Positions 46,205 to 56,321 of a DNA stretch of 64,000 bases are shown one piece after another (position 1 is the stretch's first letter; each line of letters begins with the position of its first letter). The notes below the pieces were generated by a model. That model did no database searches and was not told the origin of the DNA. It saw only the letters and a list, made by a program, of their open reading frames with translations. The translations under genes and the position numbers were made by a program. The stretch covers positions 21,324 through 85,323 of the forward strand of contig NZ_JJMW01000071.1 of the NCBI RefSeq assembly GCF_000714435.1, written 5' to 3'. The stretch comes from Exiguobacterium alkaliphilum 12/1. Lineage in GTDB: Bacteria > Bacillota > Bacilli > Exiguobacteriales > Exiguobacteriaceae.

Positions 46205-46462
46205 ATGAAGCTGACACTTTATCGGCGTGACAACTGTTCGTTATGCGAGGAGGCGCTCGTCATGCTCGAATGGTTGCGAGAGGACTATCCGTTCGAGCTC
46301 GAGCAAATCGACATCACGACGGACGAGGCGCTCGAGGCCAAGTACTTGTTCGAGATTCCGGTCGTCATATATGAAGGGCACGTCATTAGTCAAGGGCGAT
46401 ATGATGACAGCAAAGTTGAAGATTTTGTTAAGTATACGCTTACATCGAAAAAAAACGTTTAG
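46205..46462 (+). CDS. Glutaredoxin family protein
   Basis: An 85-residue thioredoxin-fold protein of the glutaredoxin type: LTLYRRDNCSLCEEALVMLE carries the active-site CSLC (about residues 11-14), and the cis-Pro loop is FEIPVVIYEGH. Glutaredoxins reduce disulfides or handle mixed disulfides; Bacillales use bacillithiol rather than glutathione, so a bacilliredoxin-like or other thiol role is possible. The ATG directly follows the sigma-54 stop, with AAAGGAGAG upstream, so the two are co-translated. The same pairing before cggR-gapA occurs in related genera. Confidence 0.9.
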   Translation: MKLTLYRRDNCSLCEEALVMLEWLREDYPFELEQIDITTDEALEAKYLFEIPVVIYEGHVISQGRYDDSKVEDFVKYTLTSKKNV

Positions 46463-46508
46463 AGGGGTTGCAAGACGGAAAGGTGATTGATAAGATGAAC
46501 TCGTAGCG

Positions 46509-46547
46509 GTGGGACGTAAAAATAAAAGTGGGACAAAAAATGTCCAC
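46509..46547 (+). promoter_or_regulatory. CggR operator upstream of cggR
   Basis: GGGAC (46530-46534), six bases, TGTCC (46541-46545) form one complete CggR half-operator as in B. subtilis. A second GGGAC lies 19 bases upstream (46511-46515) but its TGTCC partner is lost. CggR releases this DNA when fructose-1,6-bisphosphate accumulates. It lies between the glutaredoxin gene and cggR. Confidence 0.8.
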
Positions 46548-46572
46548 ACTTAAAGTCGAGGGGGAATGAGGT

Positions 46573-47601
46573 ATGATCCAGCAACTGATTCATGTTCAGA
46601 AGCAAATCGTCCCAGACCTGCTCGACACGCTCCGACATCGTTACGACATCTTACATTATGTCCGATTGATGCAGCCGATTGGCCGCAGGACATTGGCCAC
46701 GAGCCTCGGGCTAACGGAACGAATCTTAAGGCGGGAGGTCGACTTCTTGAAAGACCAAGGTCTACTCGCAGTCGCCACTCAAGGTATTTCCCTTACGGAA
46801 TCGGGCCGAAACGTTCTTCGAGACTTGCATGAGGTCATGGGAGAAATCCTAGGTATCTCAGAAGTCGCGCGAGAACTCGAGCAAAAGCTAGGCGTTCGCC
46901 AAGTCGTCATCGTACCGGGAGACTCGGACGAGACGTTCTGGGTCCAGCGAGATATCGGACGGGCCGCCGTCACGCAGTTAAAAGCGCGACTGGCACCGGA
47001 CGACAATATCATCGCGGTCACAGGCGGCACGACGATGGCATCTGTCGCGGCGATGATGTCGCCCGATAAGAAAGAACGGCCGATGCATTTCGTACCAGCG
47101 CGCGGCGGACTCGGTGAGACGCTTGAACTTCAGGCGAACACCGTCTGTTCAAGGATGGCGGACCGGGCCAACGCAGACTATCATTTGCTCCACATTCCAG
47201 ACGAAGTGTCGCAAGAGACGTTCGAGCGGATGGTGGAGGAACCTAGCATAAAAAATGTGCTGGAAATGATTAGAGCGGCGCGAATAGTGGTACATGGAAT
47301 TGGTGAGGCCGAAACGATGGCGAAGCGCCGTCGCGCCACACCGGAGCATTTGCGGATGATCGAACGGCATGAAGCCGTCGCCGAAGCGTTTGGCTATTAT
47401 TTCAACGCGGAAGGTGAAATCGTGCATCGGGTCAAGACGGTCGGCATTCAATTAGAAGAGCTCGACAACATGGACACCGTCATCGCGGTCGCTGGAGGGA
47501 AATCGAAGGCGCAGGCGATTGCCGCATATGCGAAACATACGCCGAACATCATTCTCGTCACGGACGAAGGTGCGGCAACAGAATTATTAACGTGTTATTA
47601 A
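46573..47601 (+). CDS. cggR: Central glycolytic genes regulator CggR
   Basis: CggR is a SorC-family repressor of the gapA operon, with fructose-1,6-bisphosphate as inducer. The 342-residue protein has an N-terminal winged helix-turn-helix (about residues 30-65, [20 protein letters not shown]) and a sugar-binding domain from about residue 95, with the conserved [15 protein letters not shown] and [14 protein letters not shown]. Length is near that of B. subtilis CggR (340). The start follows GAGGGGG by 7 bases. It is the first gene of cggR-gapA-pgk-tpiA-gpmI-eno and lies behind its own operator. Confidence 0.97.
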   Translation: MIQQLIHVQKQIVPDLLDTLRHRYDILHYVRLMQPIGRRTLATSLGLTERILRREVDFLKDQGLLAVATQGISLTESGRNVLRDLHEVMGEILGISEVARELEQKLGVRQVVIVPGDSDETFWVQRDIGRAAVTQLKARLAPDDNIIAVTGGTTMASVAAMMSPDKKERPMHFVPARGGLGETLELQANTVCSRMADRANADYHLLHIPDEVSQETFERMVEEPSIKNVLEMIRAARIVVHGIGEAETMAKRRRATPEHLRMIERHEAVAEAFGYYFNAEGEIVHRVKTVGIQLEELDNMDTVIAVAGGKSKAQAIAAYAKHTPNIILVTDEGAATELLTCY

Positions 47602-47626
47602 AGAGTTGACCCCCGTTGGCTCTTCA
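47602..47626 (+). other. Stem-loop between cggR and gapA
   Basis: AAGAGTTGAC and GTTGGCTCTT form a stem of about 10 pairs with G-U pairs. In B. subtilis the cggR-gapA message is cut between the genes, leaving gapA mRNA with a protective 5' hairpin; this structure is well placed for that. Confidence 0.5.
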
Positions 47627-47659
47627 ATAAATAGCTTCTACCCTAAGGAGGAAATTAAC

Positions 47660-48667
47660 ATGGCAGTAAAAGTTGGTATTAACGGATTTGGACGTATCGG
47701 TCGTTTGGCATTCCGCGAGATCATCAAAAACGAAGGAATCGAAGTTGTTGCAATCAACGACTTGACTGACACGAAGATGCTTGCTCACCTTCTCAAGTAC
47801 GACACGACGCAAGGTCGTTTCGACGGAGACGTTGAAGTACACGACGATCACTTCCTCGTAAACGGCGAGAAAGTTCTTACACTTGCAAACCGCAACCCAG
47901 AAGAACTCCCATGGGGCGAGCTCGGTGTTGACATCGTTCTCGAATGTACTGGATTCTTCACAGACAAAGAGAAAGCGGAGCTTCACTTGAAAGCTGGCGC
48001 GAAAAAAGTTGTCATCTCGGCACCAGCTACAGGTGACATGAAGACTGTTGTTTACAACACGAACCACGAAATCCTCGACGGTACAGAGACAGTTATCTCT
48101 GGTGCTTCATGTACGACAAACTGCTTGGCGCCAATGGCGAAAGTTCTCCAAGATCAGTTCGGAATCGTTGAAGGTCTCATGACGACGATTCACGCTTACA
48201 CAGGCGACCAAAACACGCTTGACGCGCCACACCCGAAAGGTGACTTCCGTCGTGCGCGTGCGGCAGCAGCGAACATCGTACCGAACACGACTGGTGCGGC
48301 GAAGGCAATCGGCCTCGTTATCCCAGAACTTCAAGGTAAACTTGACGGTGCGGCACAACGTGTACCAGTTGCGACAGGTTCACTCACAGAGCTCGTAACA
48401 GTTCTTGAGAAAACTGTATCGGTTGACGAAATCAACGCAGCGATGAAAGCAGCAGCAAACGAGTCTTACGGTTACACGGAAGACGAAATCGTTTCTTCTG
48501 ACATCGTCGGCATCACGTACGGTTCACTCTTCGACGCGACACAAACGAAAGTCATGACAGTTGGCGACAAGCAACTCGTTAAGACAGTTGCATGGTACGA
48601 CAACGAAATGTCTTACACTGCACAATTGGTTCGCACACTCAAGCACTTCGCTGAAATCGCGAAGTAA
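47660..48667 (+). CDS. gapA: Glyceraldehyde-3-phosphate dehydrogenase, glycolytic (NAD)
   Basis: GapA oxidises glyceraldehyde-3-phosphate to 1,3-bisphosphoglycerate with NAD. The 335-residue protein has the NAD loop [15 protein letters not shown], the catalytic Cys in [12 protein letters not shown] and the late motif [18 protein letters not shown]. The start is fixed by AAGGAGG eight bases upstream of ATG 47660 and by the standard [12 protein letters not shown]. Codons are strongly biased to GTT, CTT, ACA and GCA, unlike neighbouring genes, indicating very high expression. The position behind CggR identifies it as the glycolytic, not gluconeogenic, isoenzyme. Confidence 0.99.
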   Translation: MAVKVGINGFGRIGRLAFREIIKNEGIEVVAINDLTDTKMLAHLLKYDTTQGRFDGDVEVHDDHFLVNGEKVLTLANRNPEELPWGELGVDIVLECTGFFTDKEKAELHLKAGAKKVVISAPATGDMKTVVYNTNHEILDGTETVISGASCTTNCLAPMAKVLQDQFGIVEGLMTTIHAYTGDQNTLDAPHPKGDFRRARAAAANIVPNTTGAAKAIGLVIPELQGKLDGAAQRVPVATGSLTELVTVLEKTVSVDEINAAMKAAANESYGYTEDEIVSSDIVGITYGSLFDATQTKVMTVGDKQLVKTVAWYDNEMSYTAQLVRTLKHFAEIAK

Positions 48668-48688
48668 GTTCGTGAACTAAATAGAATC

Positions 48689-48729
48689 AAATAGGAGCGG
48701 AAACAAGAGATTGTTCTCCGCTCTATTTA
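48689..48729 (+). terminator. Hairpin between gapA and pgk
   Basis: AATAGGAGCGGA and TCCGCTCTATT pair (one bulge) around an 18-base loop. There is no good T run, so it probably reduces or protects rather than ends the message. Confidence 0.5.
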
Positions 48730-48765
48730 TGAAATTGAAATGCACGACACATGGAGGCGAAGGTT

Positions 48766-49950
48766 ATGAACAAAAAGTCTATTCGTGACATCGATGTAAA
48801 AGGGAAACGCGTCTTCTGCCGCGTTGACTTCAACGTTCCACTCAAAGATGGCGTCATCCAAGACGAGACGCGCATCCAAGCGGCTCTTCCGACGATTAAG
48901 CACTTGATCGACGGCGGCGCGAAAGTCATCTTGGCGAGCCACCTCGGCCGTCCAAAAGGCGAGAAGAACCCTGAGTTCTCACTCGCACCGGTCGCGGCAC
49001 GTCTCGGGGAACTCCTCGGCAAAGACGTACCACTCGTCGAAGAGGCATATGGCCCGGTCGCGGAAGAAGCGGTCGCAAAACTTTCTGAAGGCGACGTCGT
49101 CGTGCTTGAGAACGTTCGTTTCTACCCAGGTGAAACGAAAAACGACCCGGAACTCGCAAAAGGCTTCGCATCACTTGCTGACGTCTTCGTCAACGACGCG
49201 TTCGGTGCGGCTCACCGTGCCCACGCTTCGACGGAAGGAATCGCGCAAAACGTCGACACGGCAGTCGCCGGTCTTTTGATGGAAAAAGAACTTGAAGTGC
49301 TCGGCAAGGCGCTCTCGAACCCAGATCGTCCGTTCACGGCCATCATCGGCGGTTCGAAAGTTGCTGACAAGATCGGGGTCATCGACCACCTTCTTGACAT
49401 CGTTGACACACTCATCATCGGTGGCGGTCTCTCGTACACGTTCTCGAAAGCACTCGGGCACGAAGTCGGGACGTCACTCCTTGAGGAAGACAAGCTCGAC
49501 CTCGCACGTCAATTCATGAAAAAAGCAGAAGACAAAGGCGTGAAGTTCTTGATGCCAGTCGACTGCGTCATCACGAAAGAATTCGGCGAAGAGACTTACG
49601 TCGGACCAGTCGATATCGACAAGATCCCTGCGGATCATATGGGTCTTGATATCGGACCGAAGACAGTCGAACTTTACGCGGAAGCGATTCGCGAATCGAA
49701 ACTTGTCGTTTGGAACGGACCGATGGGCGTATTCGAACTTGATAAATACGCAAACGGAACGAAAGGTGTCGCTCAGGCACTCGCGGATAGCGATGCTTAC
49801 TCGATCATCGGCGGTGGGGACTCAGCTGCAGCAGCTGCCAAGTTTGGCCTTGCAGACCAAATGAGCCACATCTCGACGGGTGGTGGCGCGTCACTCGAAT
49901 TCATGGAAGGCAAAAAACTTCCAGGCGTCGAGGCGCTTAACGACAAGTAA
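48766..49950 (+). CDS. pgk: Phosphoglycerate kinase
   Basis: Pgk makes ATP from 1,3-bisphosphoglycerate. The 394-residue protein has the N-domain signature [15 protein letters not shown], the basic-patch region [18 protein letters not shown], and the C-domain nucleotide loop [15 protein letters not shown]; length matches B. subtilis Pgk (394). GGAGG is 8 bases before ATG 48766; ATG 48751 lies within the upstream leader and overlaps that site. It follows gapA in the glycolytic operon and precedes tpiA by 18 bases. Confidence 0.99.
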   Translation: MNKKSIRDIDVKGKRVFCRVDFNVPLKDGVIQDETRIQAALPTIKHLIDGGAKVILASHLGRPKGEKNPEFSLAPVAARLGELLGKDVPLVEEAYGPVAEEAVAKLSEGDVVVLENVRFYPGETKNDPELAKGFASLADVFVNDAFGAAHRAHASTEGIAQNVDTAVAGLLMEKELEVLGKALSNPDRPFTAIIGGSKVADKIGVIDHLLDIVDTLIIGGGLSYTFSKALGHEVGTSLLEEDKLDLARQFMKKAEDKGVKFLMPVDCVITKEFGEETYVGPVDIDKIPADHMGLDIGPKTVELYAEAIRESKLVVWNGPMGVFELDKYANGTKGVAQALADSDAYSIIGGGDSAAAAAKFGLADQMSHISTGGGASLEFMEGKKLPGVEALNDK

Positions 49951-49968
49951 AATAGAGGAGGGTTATCG

Positions 49969-50721
49969 ATGCGTAAACCGATTATTGCAGGTAACTGGAA
50001 AATGAACAAAACACTCTCGGAAGCAGTCGCTTTCGTCGAGGAAGTCAAAAACAACGTCCCGTCAACAGACAAAGTTGACGCGGCAATCGGCGCACCAGCT
50101 GTCTTCCTAGCTCCAATGGTAGAAGCAGCAAAAGGGTCAGACTTGAAGCTTGGTGCCCAAAACATGTACGACAAAGACAGCGGGGCGTACACAGGTGAGA
50201 CGAGCCCAGCGATGATCGCGGACCTCGGTGTGACGTACGTCATCCTTGGACACTCAGAGCGTCGCGAATACTTCGGCGAGTCGGATGCGTTCATCAATAG
50301 CAAAACGAAAAAAGCGTTCGAACACGGTCTTACGCCAATCGTTTGTGTCGGTGAAACACTCGAGGAGCGCGAAGGCGGCAAGTTCGAAGAAGTCATCAAG
50401 ACGCAAGTCGAAGGTGGCCTCGCGGACCTCTCAGCTGACCAAGTGAAACAACTCGTCATCGCCTATGAGCCAGTCTGGGCAATCGGTACTGGTAAATCAG
50501 CGGACGAAGCAGACGCGCAAAGCTCATGCAAATATGTTCGTGACGTGGTGAAAGGCCTTTACGGTGAAGACGTGGCGGCTGCAGTACGCATCCAATACGG
50601 CGGTTCTGTAAAACCTGAGAACATCAAGGAGTATATGGCGCAAGAAGACATCGACGGCGCACTCGTCGGCGGTGCTTCACTTGAAGCTGCTTCGTTCCTC
50701 AAGTTGTTGGAGGCGATTTAA
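49969..50721 (+). CDS. tpiA: Triosephosphate isomerase
   Basis: TpiA interconverts dihydroxyacetone phosphate and glyceraldehyde-3-phosphate. The 250-residue TIM barrel shows [13 protein letters not shown] at the start (catalytic Lys), the electrophilic His in [10 protein letters not shown], the catalytic Glu in [11 protein letters not shown] followed by the mobile loop, and the phosphate-binding ending [11 protein letters not shown]. Length is as in B. subtilis (253). AGAGGAGGG precedes the ATG. The gene ends directly at the gpmI start, with no intervening bases. Confidence 0.99.
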   Translation: MRKPIIAGNWKMNKTLSEAVAFVEEVKNNVPSTDKVDAAIGAPAVFLAPMVEAAKGSDLKLGAQNMYDKDSGAYTGETSPAMIADLGVTYVILGHSERREYFGESDAFINSKTKKAFEHGLTPIVCVGETLEEREGGKFEEVIKTQVEGGLADLSADQVKQLVIAYEPVWAIGTGKSADEADAQSSCKYVRDVVKGLYGEDVAAAVRIQYGGSVKPENIKEYMAQEDIDGALVGGASLEAASFLKLLEAI

Positions 50722-52263
50722 ATGGCAAGACCAGTCGCCCTCATCATCTTAGATGGTTTTGGCATGCGGGACGAGACGTTCGGTAACGCGGTCGCTGCGG
50801 CGAACAAACCGAACTTCGACCGTTTCTGGGAGACGTATCCGCATACGCTTCTCAACGCGCAAGGCGAGTACGTCGGCCTTCCGGAAGGACAGATGGGCAA
50901 CTCGGAAGTCGGTCACTTGAACATCGGTGCCGGCCGGGTCGTCTATCAGTCACTCTCGCGCGTCAACAACGCCATCAAAGACCGTTCGTTCTTCGACCGT
51001 CAAGCGATGAACCATTTGGCGGGACATGTGAAGAAGTACGATTCGAGCCTCCACATTATGGGCCTCGTCTCGGACGGCGGGATTCACTCGCACATTCAAC
51101 ACATGTTCGCTGTCGTTGAGTTCGCTAAACTTCATGGCATTGAAAAAGTCTACATTCACGCTTTCACGGACGGCCGTGACTGTGATCCGAAATCAGGCGC
51201 AAGCTTCCTCGAACAGACGGAAGCGAAGCTCGCTGAACTCGGTGTCGGTCAAGTCGCTAGCGTGTCTGGACGCTATTATGCCATGGACCGCGACAACCGT
51301 TGGGAGCGCGTCGAGAAAGTATACGACGTCCTCGTCCACGGCAAAGGCGAAGTCGGCACGAACGCCGTCGACGTCTTGAACCAGTCGTATGAAGCAGGGC
51401 TCACGGATGAGTTCGTCAACCCGACGGTCATCGAGAAAGACGGTCAACCGATCGCGACGATCAAAGACAACGACGCGATCATGTTCTTCAACTTCCGTCC
51501 GGACCGGGCGATCGAACTTGCGAAAGTGTTCAAAGAGAAGACCGGCTTCAAAGGCTTCGAACTTTCGAACACACATCCACAGAACATCTTGCTCGTCTCG
51601 ATGACAAAGTTCTCGGATGAAATCGACACAGATATCGTCTTCCCACCGGAAGATTTGAAGAACACGCTCGGCGAAACGCTCGCCGCGCAAGGGTACAAAC
51701 AGCTCCGCGCCGCGGAAACTGAGAAATACCCGCACGTCACGTTCTTCTTGAACGGACAACAAGAAACACCGTTCGAAGGCGAAGATCGCTTCCTCGTGCC
51801 GTCGCCGAAAGTCGCGACGTACGACTTGAAACCGGAAATGAGCGCATACGAGCTCACAGAAGGTCTCTTGGAGCGTATCGAGTCAGATCAATACGATGCG
51901 TATATCATCAACTACGCGAACCCGGACATGGTCGGTCACTCGGGCATGCTCGAACCGACGAAAAAAGCGGTCGAAGTCGTCGACGAATGCCTCGGTAAAG
52001 TAGTGGACGCACTCATTGCCAAAGGCGGCGCGGCGATCATCACGGCGGACCACGGGAACGCTGACCTCGTCACGAACCCGGACGGCTCACCGATGACGGC
52101 GCATACGACAGAACCTGTCCCATGTATCATCACGAAGCCAGGCGTTGAACTGAAACCTGTTCTAAAAGGCTCGCTTTGCGACCTCGCGCCGACGTTGATC
52201 GACCTTCTCGGTGCCGATCAACCGGCTGAAATGACCGGTACGTCAATCGTTACAAAAAAATAA
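50722..52263 (+). CDS. gpmI: 2,3-bisphosphoglycerate-independent phosphoglycerate mutase
   Basis: GpmI interconverts 3- and 2-phosphoglycerate using two Mn ions and a phosphoserine. The 513-residue protein is of the alkaline-phosphatase superfamily: LIILDGFGMRD holds a metal Asp, the nucleophile Ser is in GQMGNSEVGHLNIGAG, and ADHGNADL is the late metal motif. Length matches the family (511 in B. subtilis). The start codon follows the tpiA stop directly, with TTGGAGG inside tpiA as binding site. In sporulating bacilli the pH sensitivity of this enzyme matters; nothing here shows that. Confidence 0.98.
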   Translation: MARPVALIILDGFGMRDETFGNAVAAANKPNFDRFWETYPHTLLNAQGEYVGLPEGQMGNSEVGHLNIGAGRVVYQSLSRVNNAIKDRSFFDRQAMNHLAGHVKKYDSSLHIMGLVSDGGIHSHIQHMFAVVEFAKLHGIEKVYIHAFTDGRDCDPKSGASFLEQTEAKLAELGVGQVASVSGRYYAMDRDNRWERVEKVYDVLVHGKGEVGTNAVDVLNQSYEAGLTDEFVNPTVIEKDGQPIATIKDNDAIMFFNFRPDRAIELAKVFKEKTGFKGFELSNTHPQNILLVSMTKFSDEIDTDIVFPPEDLKNTLGETLAAQGYKQLRAAETEKYPHVTFFLNGQQETPFEGEDRFLVPSPKVATYDLKPEMSAYELTEGLLERIESDQYDAYIINYANPDMVGHSGMLEPTKKAVEVVDECLGKVVDALIAKGGAAIITADHGNADLVTNPDGSPMTAHTTEPVPCIITKPGVELKPVLKGSLCDLAPTLIDLLGADQPAEMTGTSIVTKK

Positions 52264-53583
<1,320 letters not shown>

Positions 53584-53594
53584 TTGATTATTTT

Positions 53595-53625
53595 CAGGTC
53601 CGCCTTGTGCGGGCCTGTTTTTTTG
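53595..53625 (+). terminator. Terminator of the glycolytic operon
   Basis: CAGGTCCGC and GCGGGCCTG pair around CTTGT, followed by TTTTTTT. Confidence 0.93.
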
Positions 53626-53642
53626 TGTGAGTGTTTTTCAAT

Positions 53643-53759
53643 CCGTCCCGGCGGCACCGATGCTTTCTGCAGGCAATCCACGGAGCCTCCTCGCACATCG
53701 TGCTTGCGGGGTCTCCGTTAGATTGCTTTCCTGCAAGAGTCACGGTGCCGCTTGGACGG
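53643..53759 (-). repeat. Palindromic intergenic element, copy 1
   Basis: A 117-base imperfect hairpin in the 446-base gap after eno. Nested arms are CCGTCC/GGACGG (outer), GCGGCACCG/CGGTGCCGC (53651-53659 and 53743-53751), TGCAGG/CCTGCA, CAATC/GATTG and ACGGAG/CTCCGT. Read on the minus strand it contains TGACTCTTGCAGGAAAGC, GAGACCCCGCA, GAGGAGGCTC and GAAAGCA, the same order of blocks as copy 2 at 53849-53955. The block order resembles the short palindromic repeats scattered between genes in many Bacillales. No coding function is seen. Confidence 0.75.
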
Positions 53760-53848
53760 TTGTGGGCGCTCGCTCACTCTCATATTATTTTTAGATATAT
53801 CATTTATTCGATGGCGTATGTGTCACATGTAAGGCGGAGCGCGAAACA

Positions 53849-53955
53849 AGACGGCAGGCTGACTCCTAGGGGAGAGTGATGCAAGGATGACCCGGCAAAG
53901 CGCGAAATGCCCTGCGGAGGCATCCGCATCACCCCTGGAAAGCAGTCTGCCGTCT
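53849..53955 (+). repeat. Palindromic intergenic element, copy 2, opposite orientation
   Basis: A 107-base imperfect hairpin with arms AGACGGCAG/CTGCCGTCT (53849-53857 and 53947-53955), GTGATGC/GCATCAC and GGATG/CATCC. It shares with copy 1 (read on the other strand) the ordered blocks TGACTCCTAGGGGA, GACCCGGCAAAGC, GGAGGC and GAAAGCAG, with divergent stem sequences that remain complementary. Compensating changes in the arms between the copies suggest selection for the fold. Confidence 0.75.
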
Positions 53956-54029
53956 AGTGAAGCAAGAAACATGAGGTATGTTAATCCGTCATTCCGGGAA
54001 TAGGATAGTGTAGGTGAAAGGGGGCGTTC

Positions 54030-54125
54030 ATGATGATGATCAGCGGTTTTCTCCTTCTTCTCATCGCGCTCGGTGTCGGCGGTTGGTTCCTGTACAAGTA
54101 TATGGACAACCGGAAATGGTCGTGA
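54030..54125 (+). CDS. 31-residue single-span membrane peptide
   Basis: ATG 54030 (followed by two more Met codons) opens a 31-codon frame ending TGA 54123. The peptide has one membrane helix (FLLLLIALGVGGWFLYKY) and a short basic tail (DNRKWS). AAAGGGGG ends 5-11 bases before the three Met codons, and a terminator starts at the stop codon, so it looks like a complete transcription unit. Function and family unknown. It is easily missed because of its length. Confidence 0.65.
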   Translation: MMMISGFLLLLIALGVGGWFLYKYMDNRKWS

Positions 54126-54152
54126 CGCATGTCACGGCCGTTTTTTTTGTGC
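54118..54152 (+). terminator. Terminator of the 31-residue peptide gene
   Basis: GGTCGTGAC and GTCACGGCC pair around GCAT, followed by a run of eight T. The stem overlaps the stop codon. Confidence 0.9.
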
Positions 54153-54170
54153 GTGAACGCTAGGAAATTG

Positions 54171-54178
54171 GGTATAAT
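54171..54178 (+). promoter_or_regulatory. galU promoter -10 region
   Basis: GGTATAAT holds a perfect TATAAT (54173-54178) and, one base upstream, GGGTAT typical of sigma-B. No convincing -35 of either type is seen. B. subtilis gtaB is sigma-B dependent. Confidence 0.35.
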
Positions 54179-54209
54179 CAGATACAGTAGCTAAAAAGGA
54201 GAGACGTCC

Positions 54210-55091
54210 ATGACACGTGTACGGAAAGCCATCATCCCGGCCGCGGGGCTAGGCACCCGTTTCTTGCCGGCGACGAAGGCGATGCCAAAAGAGATGCTCC
54301 CCATCGTCAACAAGCCGACGATCCAATTCATCGTGGAGGAAGCGGTCGCCTCGGGCATCGAGGACATCATCATCGTGACCGGGAAGAACAAGCGCGCCAT
54401 CGAGGACCATTTCGACCGCGCCATCGAACTCGAACAAAACTTGGAAGCGAAAGGGAAGACGGAGCTCCTCGAGTCGGTCCGTCACTCGTCGAATCTCGCG
54501 AACATCCACTACATACGCCAACAAGAGCCGAAGGGACTCGGCCATGCGATTTGGTGTGCCCGGAAGTTCATCGGCGACGAGCCGTTCGCCGTCCTGCTCG
54601 GGGACGACATCATCGAATCGGACGTACCGGCGACACAGCAGTTGATTGAGCAATACGAACGCCACGAACGTGCCATCATCGGCGTGCAGCGCGTCCCGTA
54701 TGAAATGACGAAACGATATGGTATAATTGACCCGCTTGCCGTCGAAGGGAAGCTGATCCCGGTCCGGACGTTCGTTGAGAAACCGCCGGTCGAGGAGGCC
54801 CCTTCGAACCTCGCCATCCTCGGTCGCTACATCTTGACGCCGGACGTCTTCGAGACGCTCGCGGCCCAAGAAGTCGGTGCCGGGGGCGAGATTCAACTGA
54901 CGGACGCCATCGCCCGATTGAACGAGGCGAAGACGGTGTACGCCTATGAATTTGAGGGTCGTCGCTATGACGTCGGGGAACCGATCGGCTTCATCGAGGC
55001 GACGATCGCCCACGCCTTGTGCGACCCGGAATTGAAACCTAACGTCCACACGCTCTTGAAGCGTTTCGTGGACGAACTCGAACAACAGTAA
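54210..55091 (+). CDS. galU: UTP-glucose-1-phosphate uridylyltransferase
   Basis: GalU/GtaB makes UDP-glucose for teichoic acid glucosylation, glycolipid anchors and polysaccharides. The 293-residue nucleotidyltransferase has the N-terminal loop [20 protein letters not shown], the uracil-binding region [20 protein letters not shown] and [10 protein letters not shown], and [15 protein letters not shown]. Length matches B. subtilis GtaB (292). AAAGGAGAG precedes the ATG. It is followed 12 bases later by a glycosyltransferase gene, so the three-gene unit probably makes a glycolipid or surface polysaccharide from UDP-glucose. Confidence 0.97.
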   Translation: MTRVRKAIIPAAGLGTRFLPATKAMPKEMLPIVNKPTIQFIVEEAVASGIEDIIIVTGKNKRAIEDHFDRAIELEQNLEAKGKTELLESVRHSSNLANIHYIRQQEPKGLGHAIWCARKFIGDEPFAVLLGDDIIESDVPATQQLIEQYERHERAIIGVQRVPYEMTKRYGIIDPLAVEGKLIPVRTFVEKPPVEEAPSNLAILGRYILTPDVFETLAAQEVGAGGEIQLTDAIARLNEAKTVYAYEFEGRRYDVGEPIGFIEATIAHALCDPELKPNVHTLLKRFVDELEQQ

Positions 55092-55103
55092 GGTGTGTTA
55101 CTT

Positions 55104-56321
55104 TTGAAAACAATGTTAATGGTCTGTCAAAACTATTATCCGGAGATCGGCAGTGCCGGCAACCGGATGCAAAATATTACGCATCTCATGAAAGAACGTG
55201 GCTACGACGTCGAGGTCATCACGGCCGCGCCATCGTATCCGAACTTCAACTTGTATCAAGACGACCGGTTCTGGAACGATCACGCGCTCAACAACCAACC
55301 GTTCATCAAGCGGCTCATCACGAAGAAGCGCAAGCACACGTCAAACATGCTCAGCCGGCTCGCCTTGTTCGTCGAACAGATGATGAAAGGCGTCGGCGCC
55401 GTACGGACGCTCGACACGAAACCGGATGTCGTCTTCGCGACGACCCCGTCTTTTTTTATGGCGTTCGTCGGGGTGTATGCAAAACGGAAGTATGGCGTCC
55501 CGTTCATCTTGGACGTCCGTGACTTGTGGCCGGAGTCGGTGAAAGGCGTCGGCGTGTTCAAGTACGACTGGATGCTCGCCCCGGCGTTCTGGTTCGAGAA
55601 GCGGCTGTACAAGTCGGCCGACGCGATCATCATCAACTCGGAAGGGTTCCGCAGCTATCTGCGCCAGCGCGGCGTCGACAACGAGCGCATGCACTACATG
55701 CCGAACTCGATTCGACAGAGCGAGCGGGAACTCGAGCGGACCGTCCCAGAAGACGACCGGATGGAGATTCTATACGCCGGAAACATGGGCCTCGCCCAAG
55801 ACGTGTCGCTCTTGCTCGAGCTCGCGGAGCGGTTCCGCGACGAGCCGCGCGTCCACTTCAAATTGATTGGTTACGGCTATCGGAAGAACGAGTTGAAGGA
55901 GACGATTAAGGCTCGCGGCTTCAAAAACTTCTTGTTCCTCGAAGCGATGCCACGGACGGAGGCGTTCCAGGCGATTAAAAATGCGGACGTCGCGTTCGTC
56001 AGCTTAATCGACCAGGACGTCTTCGACACGGTCATCCCTGGAAAACTCATCGACTACATGGCGGTCGGCAAACCGATCGTCGCTGCGGTGTCAGGCCATG
56101 CGGCGAATGTCATCGAAGCGGCGGAGGTCGGCTACGTGTCACGGAAGCGTGACATCGATGAGATTGAGCGCTCGCTCCGAACGCTTCTCGAACGTCCGGA
56201 GTTACGCGAACAGTACGGCCGAAACGGCGTCCGCTATGTGAAAGACAACTTGTGTTGGGAAAACAATATCCACGTCCTCGAAGACGTGGTCGAAAAAGTA
56301 ACGATGGAGGAAACACGATGA
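55104..56321 (+). CDS. Glycosyltransferase family 4, WbuB-like
   Basis: A 405-residue GT-B glycosyltransferase. The N-domain begins MVCQNYYPEIGSAGNRM and contains DVRDLWPESVKGVGVFKYDW; the C-domain has EILYAGNMGLAQDVSLLLEL, the donor-site motif VSLIDQDVFDTVIPGKLIDY and AAVSGHAANVIEAAEVGYV. This pattern matches GT4 enzymes that transfer amino-sugars or glucose to lipid or glycan acceptors (WbuB type); donor and acceptor are not shown. TTG 55104 follows AAGGTGTG by about 8 bases; GTG 55095 overlaps that site. Its stop overlaps the next start. Confidence 0.85.
   Translation: MKTMLMVCQNYYPEIGSAGNRMQNITHLMKERGYDVEVITAAPSYPNFNLYQDDRFWNDHALNNQPFIKRLITKKRKHTSNMLSRLALFVEQMMKGVGAVRTLDTKPDVVFATTPSFFMAFVGVYAKRKYGVPFILDVRDLWPESVKGVGVFKYDWMLAPAFWFEKRLYKSADAIIINSEGFRSYLRQRGVDNERMHYMPNSIRQSERELERTVPEDDRMEILYAGNMGLAQDVSLLLELAERFRDEPRVHFKLIGYGYRKNELKETIKARGFKNFLFLEAMPRTEAFQAIKNADVAFVSLIDQDVFDTVIPGKLIDYMAVGKPIVAAVSGHAANVIEAAEVGYVSRKRDIDEIERSLRTLLERPELREQYGRNGVRYVKDNLCWENNIHVLEDVVEKVTMEETR

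Noticed and set aside
53631..53879. 82-codon plus-strand frame after eno
   Set aside because: It runs through the eno terminator and the palindromic elements, has no binding site, and its composition follows the stems.
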